The position numbers and the translations under genes are program-made. Positions 7,582-15,247 of a stretch of DNA of 45,233 nt are shown here, piece after piece; positions within the stretch are counted from its first letter, which is position 1, and every line of letters starts with the position of its first letter. The notes beneath the pieces were generated by a model that was given only the letters and a program-made list of their open reading frames with translations, searched no databases and was not told the origin of the DNA. Source of the stretch: Roseburia sp. (GTDB lineage Bacteria; Bacillota; Clostridia; Lachnospirales; Lachnospiraceae); assembly GCA_023667765.1 (NCBI GenBank), contig JAMOZS010000018.1:1-45233 (forward strand), in the 5' to 3' direction.

Positions 7582-8811
7582 ATGATTGCATTTCTGAAAT
7601 TTTTAAGGGGATACCTGCGTATCAAATTGTGGGGCTTTTCTCCCGAGCGTTTTTTGAACTTGTGCAGTAATAAAGGGATTCTGTTATGGGATATAGAGGG
7701 GAAGGGCGATTCCTATGAGATGTGCATCAGCCTGAGCAATTTTTACAGACTGCGTCCGATTGCGAAAAAGACAGGAACCAGGGTAGCCATATTGCAGAGA
7801 TATGGACTACCCTTTTTAGTGCCCGTGCTGTTAAAGAGAAAGATTTTTATCACAGGACTGGTTTTGACCGTTGCTTTCTGGATAGGGTCTTCCTATTTTA
7901 TCTGGGATATAGATTTAGTCGGAAACTATCAAATTACGGAGGATGTGTTTGAGGGTTTTTTAAAAGAGGAGCATGTATCTATCGGTATGGCGAAAAACAA
8001 GCTGGATATCGGCATGCTGGAAAAACAGATTCGCAGAAAGTTCTCCCAGGTTACCTGGACTTCCGTGAAGCTCACCGGTACCAGGCTGGAAATCAGTATC
8101 AAGGAAAATGACGCCCCCATTGTGAAGGAGGAAGAGCAGGACAGCAGCGGTCGGGATTTAGAGTCGGAATACGATGGCGTGATTGTATCCATGATTGTGA
8201 GAAACGGCGTCCCTATGGTGAAGATAGGGGATACGGTGGAAAAGGGGCAGATTCTGGTGAACGGAAAGGTGCCGGTATATAATGAGGACGGCACGGTGCG
8301 GGAGTATCAGTATGTGGATGCGGATGCGGATATGATGCTGGAGCATACCGTCAACTTTCGGGAGACGCTGGATTCCTGGCATATAAAAAAGGAATACACG
8401 GGGCGCAGTAAAAAGAATTACTATCTGCATGTAGGGCAGAAGGAGTGGAAGCTTCCGGAGAACAGGCCCTTTTTTACATATGACACGGTGGTGAAGGAGA
8501 GCAGGCCCCTGCTGTTAGAAAAGCTCTCTATTCCCGTCTACGGGGTGGTATGCACCCACAGGGAATATCAAAATGTGGAATATGAATACACTCTGGAGGA
8601 GGCTAAAGAGCTGCTTTCCAAAAAATTAAGCGCTTTTCTTGCAACTTTAGAGGAAAAGGGGGTACAAATTATTGAAAAAAATGTTAAAATAGATACTGAG
8701 AATAACATGTGGGTAATTTGCGGAGAATTTCTGGTGAGGGAGCCTGTGGGAAAAAGCGTTGCCACGAAAAAAGCGGATGAGACAGAACAGCCGGAAAAAA
8801 CAGAGGAATAA
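7582..8811 (+). CDS. yqfD: Sporulation protein YqfD
   Basis: A ~409-residue YqfD-family membrane protein paired with YqfC in spore formers. One membrane segment is clear at about residues 90-110 (FITGLVLTVAFWIGSSYFIW), followed by a large presumably extracytoplasmic part with POTRA/FtsQ-like strands, and a Lys/Glu-rich tail. The ATG at 7570 is possible, but the one at 7582 gives the usual N-terminus (MIAFLKFLRGY). The gene sits 33 bases after yqfC; its 3' end is close to phoH. Confidence 0.9.
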   Translation: MIAFLKFLRGYLRIKLWGFSPERFLNLCSNKGILLWDIEGKGDSYEMCISLSNFYRLRPIAKKTGTRVAILQRYGLPFLVPVLLKRKIFITGLVLTVAFWIGSSYFIWDIDLVGNYQITEDVFEGFLKEEHVSIGMAKNKLDIGMLEKQIRRKFSQVTWTSVKLTGTRLEISIKENDAPIVKEEEQDSSGRDLESEYDGVIVSMIVRNGVPMVKIGDTVEKGQILVNGKVPVYNEDGTVREYQYVDADADMMLEHTVNFRETLDSWHIKKEYTGRSKKNYYLHVGQKEWKLPENRPFFTYDTVVKESRPLLLEKLSIPVYGVVCTHREYQNVEYEYTLEEAKELLSKKLSAFLATLEEKGVQIIEKNVKIDTENNMWVICGEFLVREPVGKSVATKKADETEQPEKTEE

Positions 8812-8839
8812 CGCAAACGGCGCGGGAATGAGGAGAACA

Positions 8840-9832
8840 ATGAGTGAAGCGTTTATTTCAAAACAAATGAACATACCTGTAGAGCATATGCAGAAGATTT
8901 TCGGCACACAGGATATGTTTCTTAAGAAGCTGGAGAGGGATTTTCATGTGAGCGTGATAAACCGTAACGGCAGCGTGAGCATCTCCGGCGCCAGGGAGGA
9001 TGTGGAACAGGCTGCAGGCGTGTTGGAACAGCTTACGATTATCTCGGAGAGAGGAAATGAAATAGAGGAGCAGAATGTGGACTATGCCATTACCATGGGG
9101 AAGGAAAACAAAGAGGAGGCGCTGAGCCAGATTGACGGCGACTGCATCTGCCACACGGTAAACGGTAAGCCTATCAAGCCTAAGACTCTGGGGCAAAAGG
9201 CATATGTAGATGCCATACGCAAAAATATGATTGTATTCGGACTGGGCCCGGCGGGCACCGGTAAAACCTATCTCGCCATGGCCATGGCCATTACGGCATT
9301 TAAAAATGATGAGGTCAGCAGAATAATCCTGACCCGTCCGGCGATTGAGGCGGGCGAAAAGCTGGGATTTCTGCCGGGAGATTTGCAGAGCAAGGTAGAC
9401 CCTTATTTAAGGCCGCTGTATGACGCCTTATATCAGATTATGGGAGCGGAGAGCTTTGCCAAAAATATGGAAAAGGGCCTGATTGAGGTGGCTCCGCTGG
9501 CCTATATGAGAGGGCGCACATTGGATAACGCCTATATTATTCTGGACGAGGCACAGAACACGACCCCGGCGCAGATGAAGATGTTTCTGACCCGTATCGG
9601 CTTCGGCTCAAAGGTGGTGGTGACCGGCGATTCTTCTCAGAAGGATTTGGCTCCGGGAGTAAAATCGGGCCTGGATGTAGCGGCCAGAGTTTTGGGAAAA
9701 ATAGAGGATATTGCATTCTGCAATCTTACAAGCAAGGATGTGGTGCGTCATCCGTTGGTACAGAGAATTGTGAAGGCTTATGATGATTATGAGGCGAAAG
9801 AAAAGAGCAAAAACAGATATGGACGAAAGTAA
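8840..9832 (+). CDS. phoH: PhoH-like ATPase
   Basis: A 330-residue PhoH-family protein with an N-terminal RNA-binding-like KH segment (~1-75) and a P-loop NTPase domain. Walker A is GPAGTGKT at 136-143 and Walker B is YIILDEAQN. PhoH proteins are linked to RNA metabolism and usually neighbour ybeY, as here. The reading frame is open back to 8759 inside yqfD, but the family N-terminus and AGGAG at 8831-8835 support the ATG at 8840. Confidence 0.92.
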   Translation: MSEAFISKQMNIPVEHMQKIFGTQDMFLKKLERDFHVSVINRNGSVSISGAREDVEQAAGVLEQLTIISERGNEIEEQNVDYAITMGKENKEEALSQIDGDCICHTVNGKPIKPKTLGQKAYVDAIRKNMIVFGLGPAGTGKTYLAMAMAITAFKNDEVSRIILTRPAIEAGEKLGFLPGDLQSKVDPYLRPLYDALYQIMGAESFAKNMEKGLIEVAPLAYMRGRTLDNAYIILDEAQNTTPAQMKMFLTRIGFGSKVVVTGDSSQKDLAPGVKSGLDVAARVLGKIEDIAFCNLTSKDVVRHPLVQRIVKAYDDYEAKEKSKNRYGRK

Positions 9833-10997
9833 AAGACGAAGTATTTGGCGTGAGCCTTTGGCAGAGTTTGGCTGCGGTATTCTGGCGGCTATAGGTATTT
9901 ATCTGATTTCCGTAAACGGACAGAGGGCCCAGGATACGGTGGTGAGCAATATTGTTCTTACGCTGCTGGGCATTGCCACTCTCAGTTATTTTTTGCGGGT
10001 GCAATATCTGGAGGAAAAATTGGATTATAATAATGGAGAGCATCTGCTGCGTTTCTGGCTGAGTTTCCTGGCAGGACTTGCCCTTGCTTTGGGGTGCTGC
10101 TTTCTGCCTGTCAGCGGATGGCCCTTTCCGGCGGTATTTGTACTTTTGACCTTCTTCAGCAATCTGACCATAGGCATTCTTGGAAGCTCCGTGCTGATGA
10201 TGATACCCATGCTGATTACAGGGGCAGGCGCGGGAGATTTCTTCTTGTATTTTATCAGCGGAGCTTTTGCGGCCATCCTGTTCAGAAAGCTGGAGAATGA
10301 TTTTAAAATCGGTGTCCCTCTGTTTTTGAGCCTTTTTTGTCTGCTTCTTTGCGAGATGGCGCAGGTCATGCTTTTGACGAATGCCAGACCAAGCCTGGAG
10401 ACATTTTCGGTGTCCCTTGTGAATATCGTTATCAACGGAAGCCTGTTTATCGGAATTATTAAGTTCTTTTCCGTTATGGTGGTATATCAGTACAGGGAGC
10501 GCTATCTGGAGTTAAACGACACGGAAAACGAATTGTTGAGCGCTTTTAAGGAGCGCTCTAAGGGAGATTATTTACAGTGCGTTCATACGGCCCATTTTTG
10601 TGAAAGGATTGCAAAGCAGCTGGGTATTTCGGAGGATGCGCTGCGTTGTGCTGCCTATTATTATAAATGGGGGGAGGAGCTTCCCGGGCTGATGAAGGAA
10701 AAGGATTTTCCTCCGCCCGCAAGGGAAATTCTTCAGGAGTATACGGAGAGAAGGGGCGCCGTAACCCATAAGGAAACGGCGGTTTTAATCTGCACTGATA
10801 CGGTTCTGTCCTCTATTCTGTATATGATGAACAGCAATCAGGACAAGCCTCTGGACTATGACCAGATTATTGATACCGTTTTCAGGCGTTTTCTGGACAG
10901 GGGTGATTTTAAGGAGAGCGACCTGATGTTTCGGGAGCTTGAGCAGATGAGGACCATTTTTAAGGAGGAAAAGCTGTATTATGACTTTTTACGTTGA
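9780..10997 (+). CDS. Degenerate PgpH/YqfF-like membrane protein with inactive HD domain
   Basis: This gene holds the place of yqfF (pgpH, the 7TM-HD cyclic-di-AMP phosphodiesterase) between phoH and ybeY. It has 6-7 membrane segments (~25-235) and a C-terminal HD-like domain, but at 405 residues it lacks the large extracytoplasmic domain of PgpH (about 700 residues). H269 of the first HD motif remains, yet the His-Asp dyad is Y295-K296 and the later HH pair is also gone, so phosphodiesterase activity is not expected. It overlaps phoH by 53 bases; ATG 9783 has better spacing from GAAGG (9772-9776). A regulatory or scaffold role is inference. Confidence 0.75.
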   Translation: MMIMRRKKRAKTDMDESKRRSIWREPLAEFGCGILAAIGIYLISVNGQRAQDTVVSNIVLTLLGIATLSYFLRVQYLEEKLDYNNGEHLLRFWLSFLAGLALALGCCFLPVSGWPFPAVFVLLTFFSNLTIGILGSSVLMMIPMLITGAGAGDFFLYFISGAFAAILFRKLENDFKIGVPLFLSLFCLLLCEMAQVMLLTNARPSLETFSVSLVNIVINGSLFIGIIKFFSVMVVYQYRERYLELNDTENELLSAFKERSKGDYLQCVHTAHFCERIAKQLGISEDALRCAAYYYKWGEELPGLMKEKDFPPPAREILQEYTERRGAVTHKETAVLICTDTVLSSILYMMNSNQDKPLDYDQIIDTVFRRFLDRGDFKESDLMFRELEQMRTIFKEEKLYYDFLR

Positions 10998-11481
10998 AAA
11001 CGAGACAGACGCAACCTTTCCTTTTTCGGTAGAAGAGCTGATAGAGCAGGTGGCAGAGGAGGTTCTGAAAAGCGAGAACTGTCCCTATGAGGTACAAATC
11101 AATGTGCTGCTCACCGATAATGCCGGAATCCGGGATTATAACAGGCAGTATCGGGATATTGACAGGGAGACGGACGTCCTTTCCTTTCCAAATCTTTCTT
11201 ATAAAAGGGAGGCGGATTTTTCTGCGGCGGAGGAGAACCCGGCCGGTTGTTTCGAGCCGGACAGCGGGGAATTGATTCTGGGGGATATTATTGTGTCCGT
11301 TGACAGGGTGCGGGAGCAGGCGGAATGCTATGGGCATAGTATACGGAGAGAACTGGCTTTTTTGATAGCCCACAGCATGCTGCATCTTTGCGGCTATGAC
11401 CATATGGGGGAGGCTGAGGCTGCGGTAATGGAGAAAAAACAGGAGACGGTGCTGAACAGGCTGGGAATCACAAGAGATTAA
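10981..11481 (+). CDS. ybeY: rRNA maturation endoribonuclease YbeY
   Basis: A 166-residue UPF0054 zinc metalloprotein required for 16S rRNA 3' processing and ribosome quality control. The metal-binding signature HSMLHLCGYDH (H-x3-H-x5-H) is intact near residues 130-140. The start overlaps the preceding gene by 17 bases, and AAGGAGG lies about 12 bases upstream, indicating coupled translation within the yqf operon. Normal length. Confidence 0.95.
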   Translation: MTFYVENETDATFPFSVEELIEQVAEEVLKSENCPYEVQINVLLTDNAGIRDYNRQYRDIDRETDVLSFPNLSYKREADFSAAEENPAGCFEPDSGELILGDIIVSVDRVREQAECYGHSIRRELAFLIAHSMLHLCGYDHMGEAEAAVMEKKQETVLNRLGITRD

Positions 11482-11498
11482 GATACGGGAGATTACTT

Positions 11499-13103
11499 AT
11501 GAGTAAGATGGATGTGAGAAGAAAACAGGTCGAGTTTTTCTCTGCCGCATTGGCAGTACTGATTCTGTGGATATTCGGGGAAAGGGTCGGGGAGTACGGC
11601 ATAGCATATCTGACAGGGGCTTTGCTTTGCATGGCGGCACTATGGACCATGATAGGCGTTCACCTGGCTGAGGCTCTGGGAAAGATGCTGCGCAGCAGAA
11701 ATGCCAGAGGGCAGTATCGGAATGCGGCGGGAAGCCGCAGAAATATCATGACGCTTCAGGGCGCTTTCGGTCTGTTGGGCAGTCTTGCCCTTTTATTTCT
11801 GGCAGCTCCCATTGCGCAGGGACTGATAGGAATGGCAGAGTGTACATTGATTATCAGAGTATTGGCGCCTTATTTGTTTTTGCACACCATTGCTTCTGTG
11901 CTGAAGGGATATCTGCTGGGGGCCAGGGCTGAATTGCCGGTATGTATCGGCAGTCTTTTAAGACAGGCGTTGATACTGTTTTTCGGCCTTTTGCTTGAGG
12001 GAAGGTTCCATGCCTACGGAGATATGGTAAGCGCTCTGTTGGGGCCCCGGAAATTTTCCTATATGTATGGCGTAGTGGGAATTTGTATCGGCTTTTCTTT
12101 GGCGGAGCTGGTTGAGATACTCTTCTTGTTTGTGATGTATCAAAGATTCGGTAAAATGTCATATAAGCAGGAAGCCGAGGGCAGGAGAATCACGGAGAGC
12201 TTTGGCACGCATCTGCGGGTGGCCTATGGTTATCGGTGGCCGGCGCTTCTTATGAGAGCGCTGGAGCTTTTGCCTTTTTTTGCGGGAACCTGTCTGTTTA
12301 TGCAGAAGCAGACGGATAAGAATACGGCGGTGGTAAATCTGGGAGGATTTTTTGGCGGATATCTGGCGCAATGCGGTTTTATTGTGCTGTTATCGGCAGG
12401 ATTGCTTCTTCCTGTCTGTACAAGAATCGTGAGCCTGATGCGAAAGGAGGAGCAACGCTATGCAAGAAGCTGTTTCCTTGGCGGGCTGCATGCGGGAATT
12501 GTTCATGCTCTTTTTTGGTCGGTTCTACTTATGGTGCTGGCGGAGCAGGCCGGAGAGCTTCTGCCCTTGGGGGGACAGCTTACAGGCAGACTCCTGGCCC
12601 AGGGAGCGGCGTTGATTTTGCCGGCAGTCCTTTGCTTTTATTTTTTCAGATTACTGACAGGCTTTGGAGGCCAGTATCTGGTAGCGGGAATCAAGGTAGT
12701 GGGAGCCATTGTATTTGTGGCGGTCTTTTTGATTTTGTCGGGCAATGGACAGGGAATACAGGCTATGGTGCCCGGCCTGTTGATTTCGGCCGTTATCGAA
12801 TGTCTTTTATCGGGCTTTCTGGTATTTCGGCAGCTTCGGGCGGGTGCGGATTTGCTGCTCTGTGGGGTGGCGCCCACAGGGGCTGTCTGCGGCGTCGGCC
12901 TTCTGTGTCTGCTTCTCAAGAAGCTGTTGATGCCTCATCTGGGCGCTATGGTGACGATGGCGATTTGCGTAGTGTGCGGAGGCTTTGTCTATTGGAGTTT
13001 ACTGATATTGCTTCGCAATTTTAAGGAGGAGGAGCTGGAGATAATTCCCGGAGGGAAAATAATCAGAGCCATGGGAGAAATGCTGCATATCTATAAGGTC
13101 TAA
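11499..13103 (+). CDS. MOP-superfamily (MATE/flippase-like) membrane protein, SpoVB/MurJ-like
   Basis: A 534-residue integral membrane protein with about 12-14 hydrophobic segments and a charged loop near residues 65-85. Topology and length fit the multidrug/oligosaccharidyl-lipid/polysaccharide (MOP) exporter superfamily, which includes SpoVB and MurJ lipid flippases. I see no diagnostic motif that fixes the substrate. Its place at the end of the yqf sporulation operon (17 bases after ybeY) suggests lipid-linked precursor transport, possibly for spore envelope, but that is inference. Its stop codon lies inside a repeated hairpin element. Confidence 0.6.
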   Translation: MSKMDVRRKQVEFFSAALAVLILWIFGERVGEYGIAYLTGALLCMAALWTMIGVHLAEALGKMLRSRNARGQYRNAAGSRRNIMTLQGAFGLLGSLALLFLAAPIAQGLIGMAECTLIIRVLAPYLFLHTIASVLKGYLLGARAELPVCIGSLLRQALILFFGLLLEGRFHAYGDMVSALLGPRKFSYMYGVVGICIGFSLAELVEILFLFVMYQRFGKMSYKQEAEGRRITESFGTHLRVAYGYRWPALLMRALELLPFFAGTCLFMQKQTDKNTAVVNLGGFFGGYLAQCGFIVLLSAGLLLPVCTRIVSLMRKEEQRYARSCFLGGLHAGIVHALFWSVLLMVLAEQAGELLPLGGQLTGRLLAQGAALILPAVLCFYFFRLLTGFGGQYLVAGIKVVGAIVFVAVFLILSGNGQGIQAMVPGLLISAVIECLLSGFLVFRQLRAGADLLLCGVAPTGAVCGVGLLCLLLKKLLMPHLGAMVTMAICVVCGGFVYWSLLILLRNFKEEELEIIPGGKIIRAMGEMLHIYKV

Positions 13104-13124
13104 GGAAGCGCTGATTATATCAGC
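13101..13124 (+). repeat. Palindromic element TAAGGAAGCGCTGAT with hairpin
   Basis: GCTGAT-TAT-ATCAGC (13110-13124) forms a perfect 6-bp hairpin extending imperfectly outward. The first 15 bases recur with one change at 16905-16919. No U-run follows. Confidence 0.5.
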
Positions 13125-13150
13125 ATTTCTCTAATATACTTTGAATAAAT

Positions 13151-13178
13151 CTGACAAAAACTGCTGATACTGTATAAA
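13151..13178 (+). promoter_or_regulatory. Sigma-A promoter
   Basis: CTGACA (13151-13156) and TATAAA (13173-13178) with a 16-base spacer, 23 bases before the start at 13202. Confidence 0.6.
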
Positions 13179-13201
13179 AATGGTATATCAGGTGAGGGAC
13201 T

Positions 13202-13903
13202 ATGAAGGTTATAAAAGGTATCGGTTTGTTTTTGATTTATCCGTTATTTATGCTGATTTTGGGCTTCTTTGCAGGAGTAAAGACGATGCAGTTTTTTTAT
13301 CCCGGTATGGGCTCCCAGGCGGAGCTTATAACTGCCGGGGAGGAAGAGAATCCGTCCACAGGACTACCGGAGAGTCTGCATACGGCTTCCGCGGATGCAG
13401 ATTTGGGCGGTAATGCGGGAGCCGGGGAGTCCGGTTTTATGGATGTATCCGCCAGGGAGGCGACTCTGAGTGTGGACACGGAATATATTCTGGAAGAAAA
13501 TGACATTTTACGAAATTCGGTGGTAGAGACCAGGTGGAGGCTGCCGGCTAAGTATGTGGGTATGAACAGGGAACAGTTTATCAAGGCTATGAAGCAATAT
13601 GAAACAACGCCGCCTCTCTCGGAGCAGGAGAGGGGCTTCGTGAGTCTGGAGGTTATGCAGTTTTCCAGAGAGCGGGTAGTGATACAGATGAATTATCGGT
13701 ATGTGCAGCCCAGCTCCAGTTTTTATCTTGCGGTGAGTAATAATGAGGTAGTAGTGCTTTTAGAGGACAAGGAGACGGTCTATATCAATACAGGCATCCG
13801 TCTGGAGGAATTACCGGAGGAGACCCAGCAGGAGATAATCGAGATGTTATATGTGGAGAATGAGGTAAAGCTCTACGATATATTGGAGACCTATTCCAGT
13901 TAA
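13202..13903 (+). CDS. Exported or membrane-anchored protein, possible BofC-like C-terminal domain
   Basis: A 233-residue protein. Residues ~5-25 form one hydrophobic segment (signal anchor or signal peptide), followed by a low-complexity Gly/Ser/Ala stretch (~40-80) and a folded region (~95-233). The end pattern, a Trp/Arg-rich strand, then FYLAVSNNEVVVL, then a VKLYDILETY tail, is reminiscent of BofC, the intercompartmental signalling inhibitor of the sporulation protease SpoIVB; the similarity is by eye and weak. It has its own promoter and GAGGGA site. Function otherwise unknown. Confidence 0.5.
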   Translation: MKVIKGIGLFLIYPLFMLILGFFAGVKTMQFFYPGMGSQAELITAGEEENPSTGLPESLHTASADADLGGNAGAGESGFMDVSAREATLSVDTEYILEENDILRNSVVETRWRLPAKYVGMNREQFIKAMKQYETTPPLSEQERGFVSLEVMQFSRERVVIQMNYRYVQPSSSFYLAVSNNEVVVLLEDKETVYINTGIRLEELPEETQQEIIEMLYVENEVKLYDILETYSS

Positions 13904-13922
13904 GGCTTTGGGGGAGCCTGGA

Positions 13923-13985
13923 TTTGAAAGATATGCGCATGCGTTTGAAGAGTATACGCATGCGTTTGAAGGGGATACGCATGCA
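13923..13985 (+). repeat. 21-bp tandem repeat, three copies, before a flavoprotein gene
   Basis: Three adjacent 21-base units start at 13923, 13944 and 13965, each TTTGAA followed by a variable few bases, then ATACGCATGCG or near it. The core CGCATGCG is palindromic in copies two and one; copy three ends in CATGCA. Each unit contains an ATG and is a multiple of three, so the repeat is open in several frames, but none joins the flavoprotein frame. Confidence 0.85.
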
Positions 13986-14029
13986 GGAGCACGCAGGGAG
14001 GTACGGATACGAAGAACAGAAAACGGAAA

Positions 14030-15247
14030 GTGGCTGTGATAGGCGGAGGCGCCGCCGGTATGACGGCCGCCATTACGGCGGCGGAGGCAGGGGCGGATGT
14101 GACTTTGCTGGAAGCGGGCGAAAGGGTTGGGAAGAAGCTTTTGGCCACCGGCAATGGGAAGTGTAATTTAAGCAATTTAAAGATAGCAAAGGAAGATTAT
14201 TATGGCGGAGAGCCCGAATGGATTCAGGCGGCTTTGCAGAAATTTTCCCCGGAGGATACCATCCGCTTTTTTCAGGGCCTCGGCCTGATGATTAAGAACA
14301 GAAACGGTTATCTGTATCCTCTGGGAGAGCAGGCTTCGGCGGTGCTGGATGTGCTGCGGTTCGGGCTGGAGGAGCGGAAGGTTCGCGTTCTGACTTCCCG
14401 AAAGATACATAAGGTTTCACAGATAAAGACGGGAGAGCTGCGGGTGTATGGCGACTCTCTGGAAGAGGAGTTTGACGGCGTGATTCTGGCCTGCGGAGGA
14501 AGAGCCGCGCCTAAGACAGGGTCTGACGGAAGCGGGTATCTTTTGGCCAAAGAGCTGGGGCACAGAATCGTGCCGGTAGTTCCCGGGCTGGTACAGCTTC
14601 GTTGCAGAGAGGATTATTTTAAGACGGTGGCGGGAGTGCGCAGCGAGGGAAGGGTTATTTTGCTGGGGGACGGAAGGCCTGTAGCCGAGGAGCAGGGAGA
14701 AATCCAGTTTACGGAGTATGGAATCTCCGGGATACCGGTATTTCAAATCAGCCGACAGGTGAGTTACCTGTTAAGGAAGCAGAGGGAAGCGGCTGTGGAG
14801 CTGAGATTGCTGCAGGAGGACGAAAAAAGCCTTCGGCAGTTTGGCCGCGACAGGGAGAGCTTGCAGAAGGGCCGTACGGTGGAACAATATTTTACGGGCA
14901 TGCTGAACAAAAAGCTGATGCTTTTGTTTATCAAGCTGGCAGGGTTGAATCCCTCGCAGCCGGTGGAGAAGGCTGACAGAGAGAAGCTCTGGCAGGTATT
15001 TTCTTTGTGTCAAAAATGGCGGGTGCATGTGACGGCGGCCAATGGGTTTGAAAACGCTCAGGTATGCGCCGGCGGAGTGGACGTCAGTCAGATTACGGAA
15101 AAAATGGCTTCCCGGCTTGTACCCGGGTTATACTTTGCAGGGGAGCTGATTGACGTAGACGGAAGATGCGGCGGTTATAATCTGCAGTGGGCGTGGAGCA
15201 GCGGTTCTATTGCAGGAAAAGCGGCGGCGGAGGGAGTAAGAGAATGA
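14030..15247 (+). CDS. HI0933/YhiN-type FAD-dependent oxidoreductase
   Basis: A 405-residue flavoprotein. The N-terminal dinucleotide-binding motif VIGGGAAGM is followed by the family hallmark GKKLLATGNGKCNLSN, and the C-terminal FAD motif RCGGYNLQWAWSSG is present. Family substrate unknown. The only canonical start is the GTG at 14030, which has no convincing Shine-Dalgarno. A strong GGGAGG at 13996-14001 sits 7 bases before an in-frame ACG (14009), which would add seven residues typical of the family's Lys/Arg-rich start. Real start therefore unclear. Stop overlaps the next gene (ATGA). Confidence 0.85.
   Translation: MAVIGGGAAGMTAAITAAEAGADVTLLEAGERVGKKLLATGNGKCNLSNLKIAKEDYYGGEPEWIQAALQKFSPEDTIRFFQGLGLMIKNRNGYLYPLGEQASAVLDVLRFGLEERKVRVLTSRKIHKVSQIKTGELRVYGDSLEEEFDGVILACGGRAAPKTGSDGSGYLLAKELGHRIVPVVPGLVQLRCREDYFKTVAGVRSEGRVILLGDGRPVAEEQGEIQFTEYGISGIPVFQISRQVSYLLRKQREAAVELRLLQEDEKSLRQFGRDRESLQKGRTVEQYFTGMLNKKLMLLFIKLAGLNPSQPVEKADREKLWQVFSLCQKWRVHVTAANGFENAQVCAGGVDVSQITEKMASRLVPGLYFAGELIDVDGRCGGYNLQWAWSSGSIAGKAAAEGVRE

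Noticed and set aside
12371-13024. 217-codon plus-strand ORF inside the MOP-type gene
   Set aside because: Off-frame reading with Gly/Arg/Ser-rich sequence and no binding site.
13923-13985. CRISPR-like array
   Set aside because: The 21-base units are contiguous with no spacers and no cas genes nearby.
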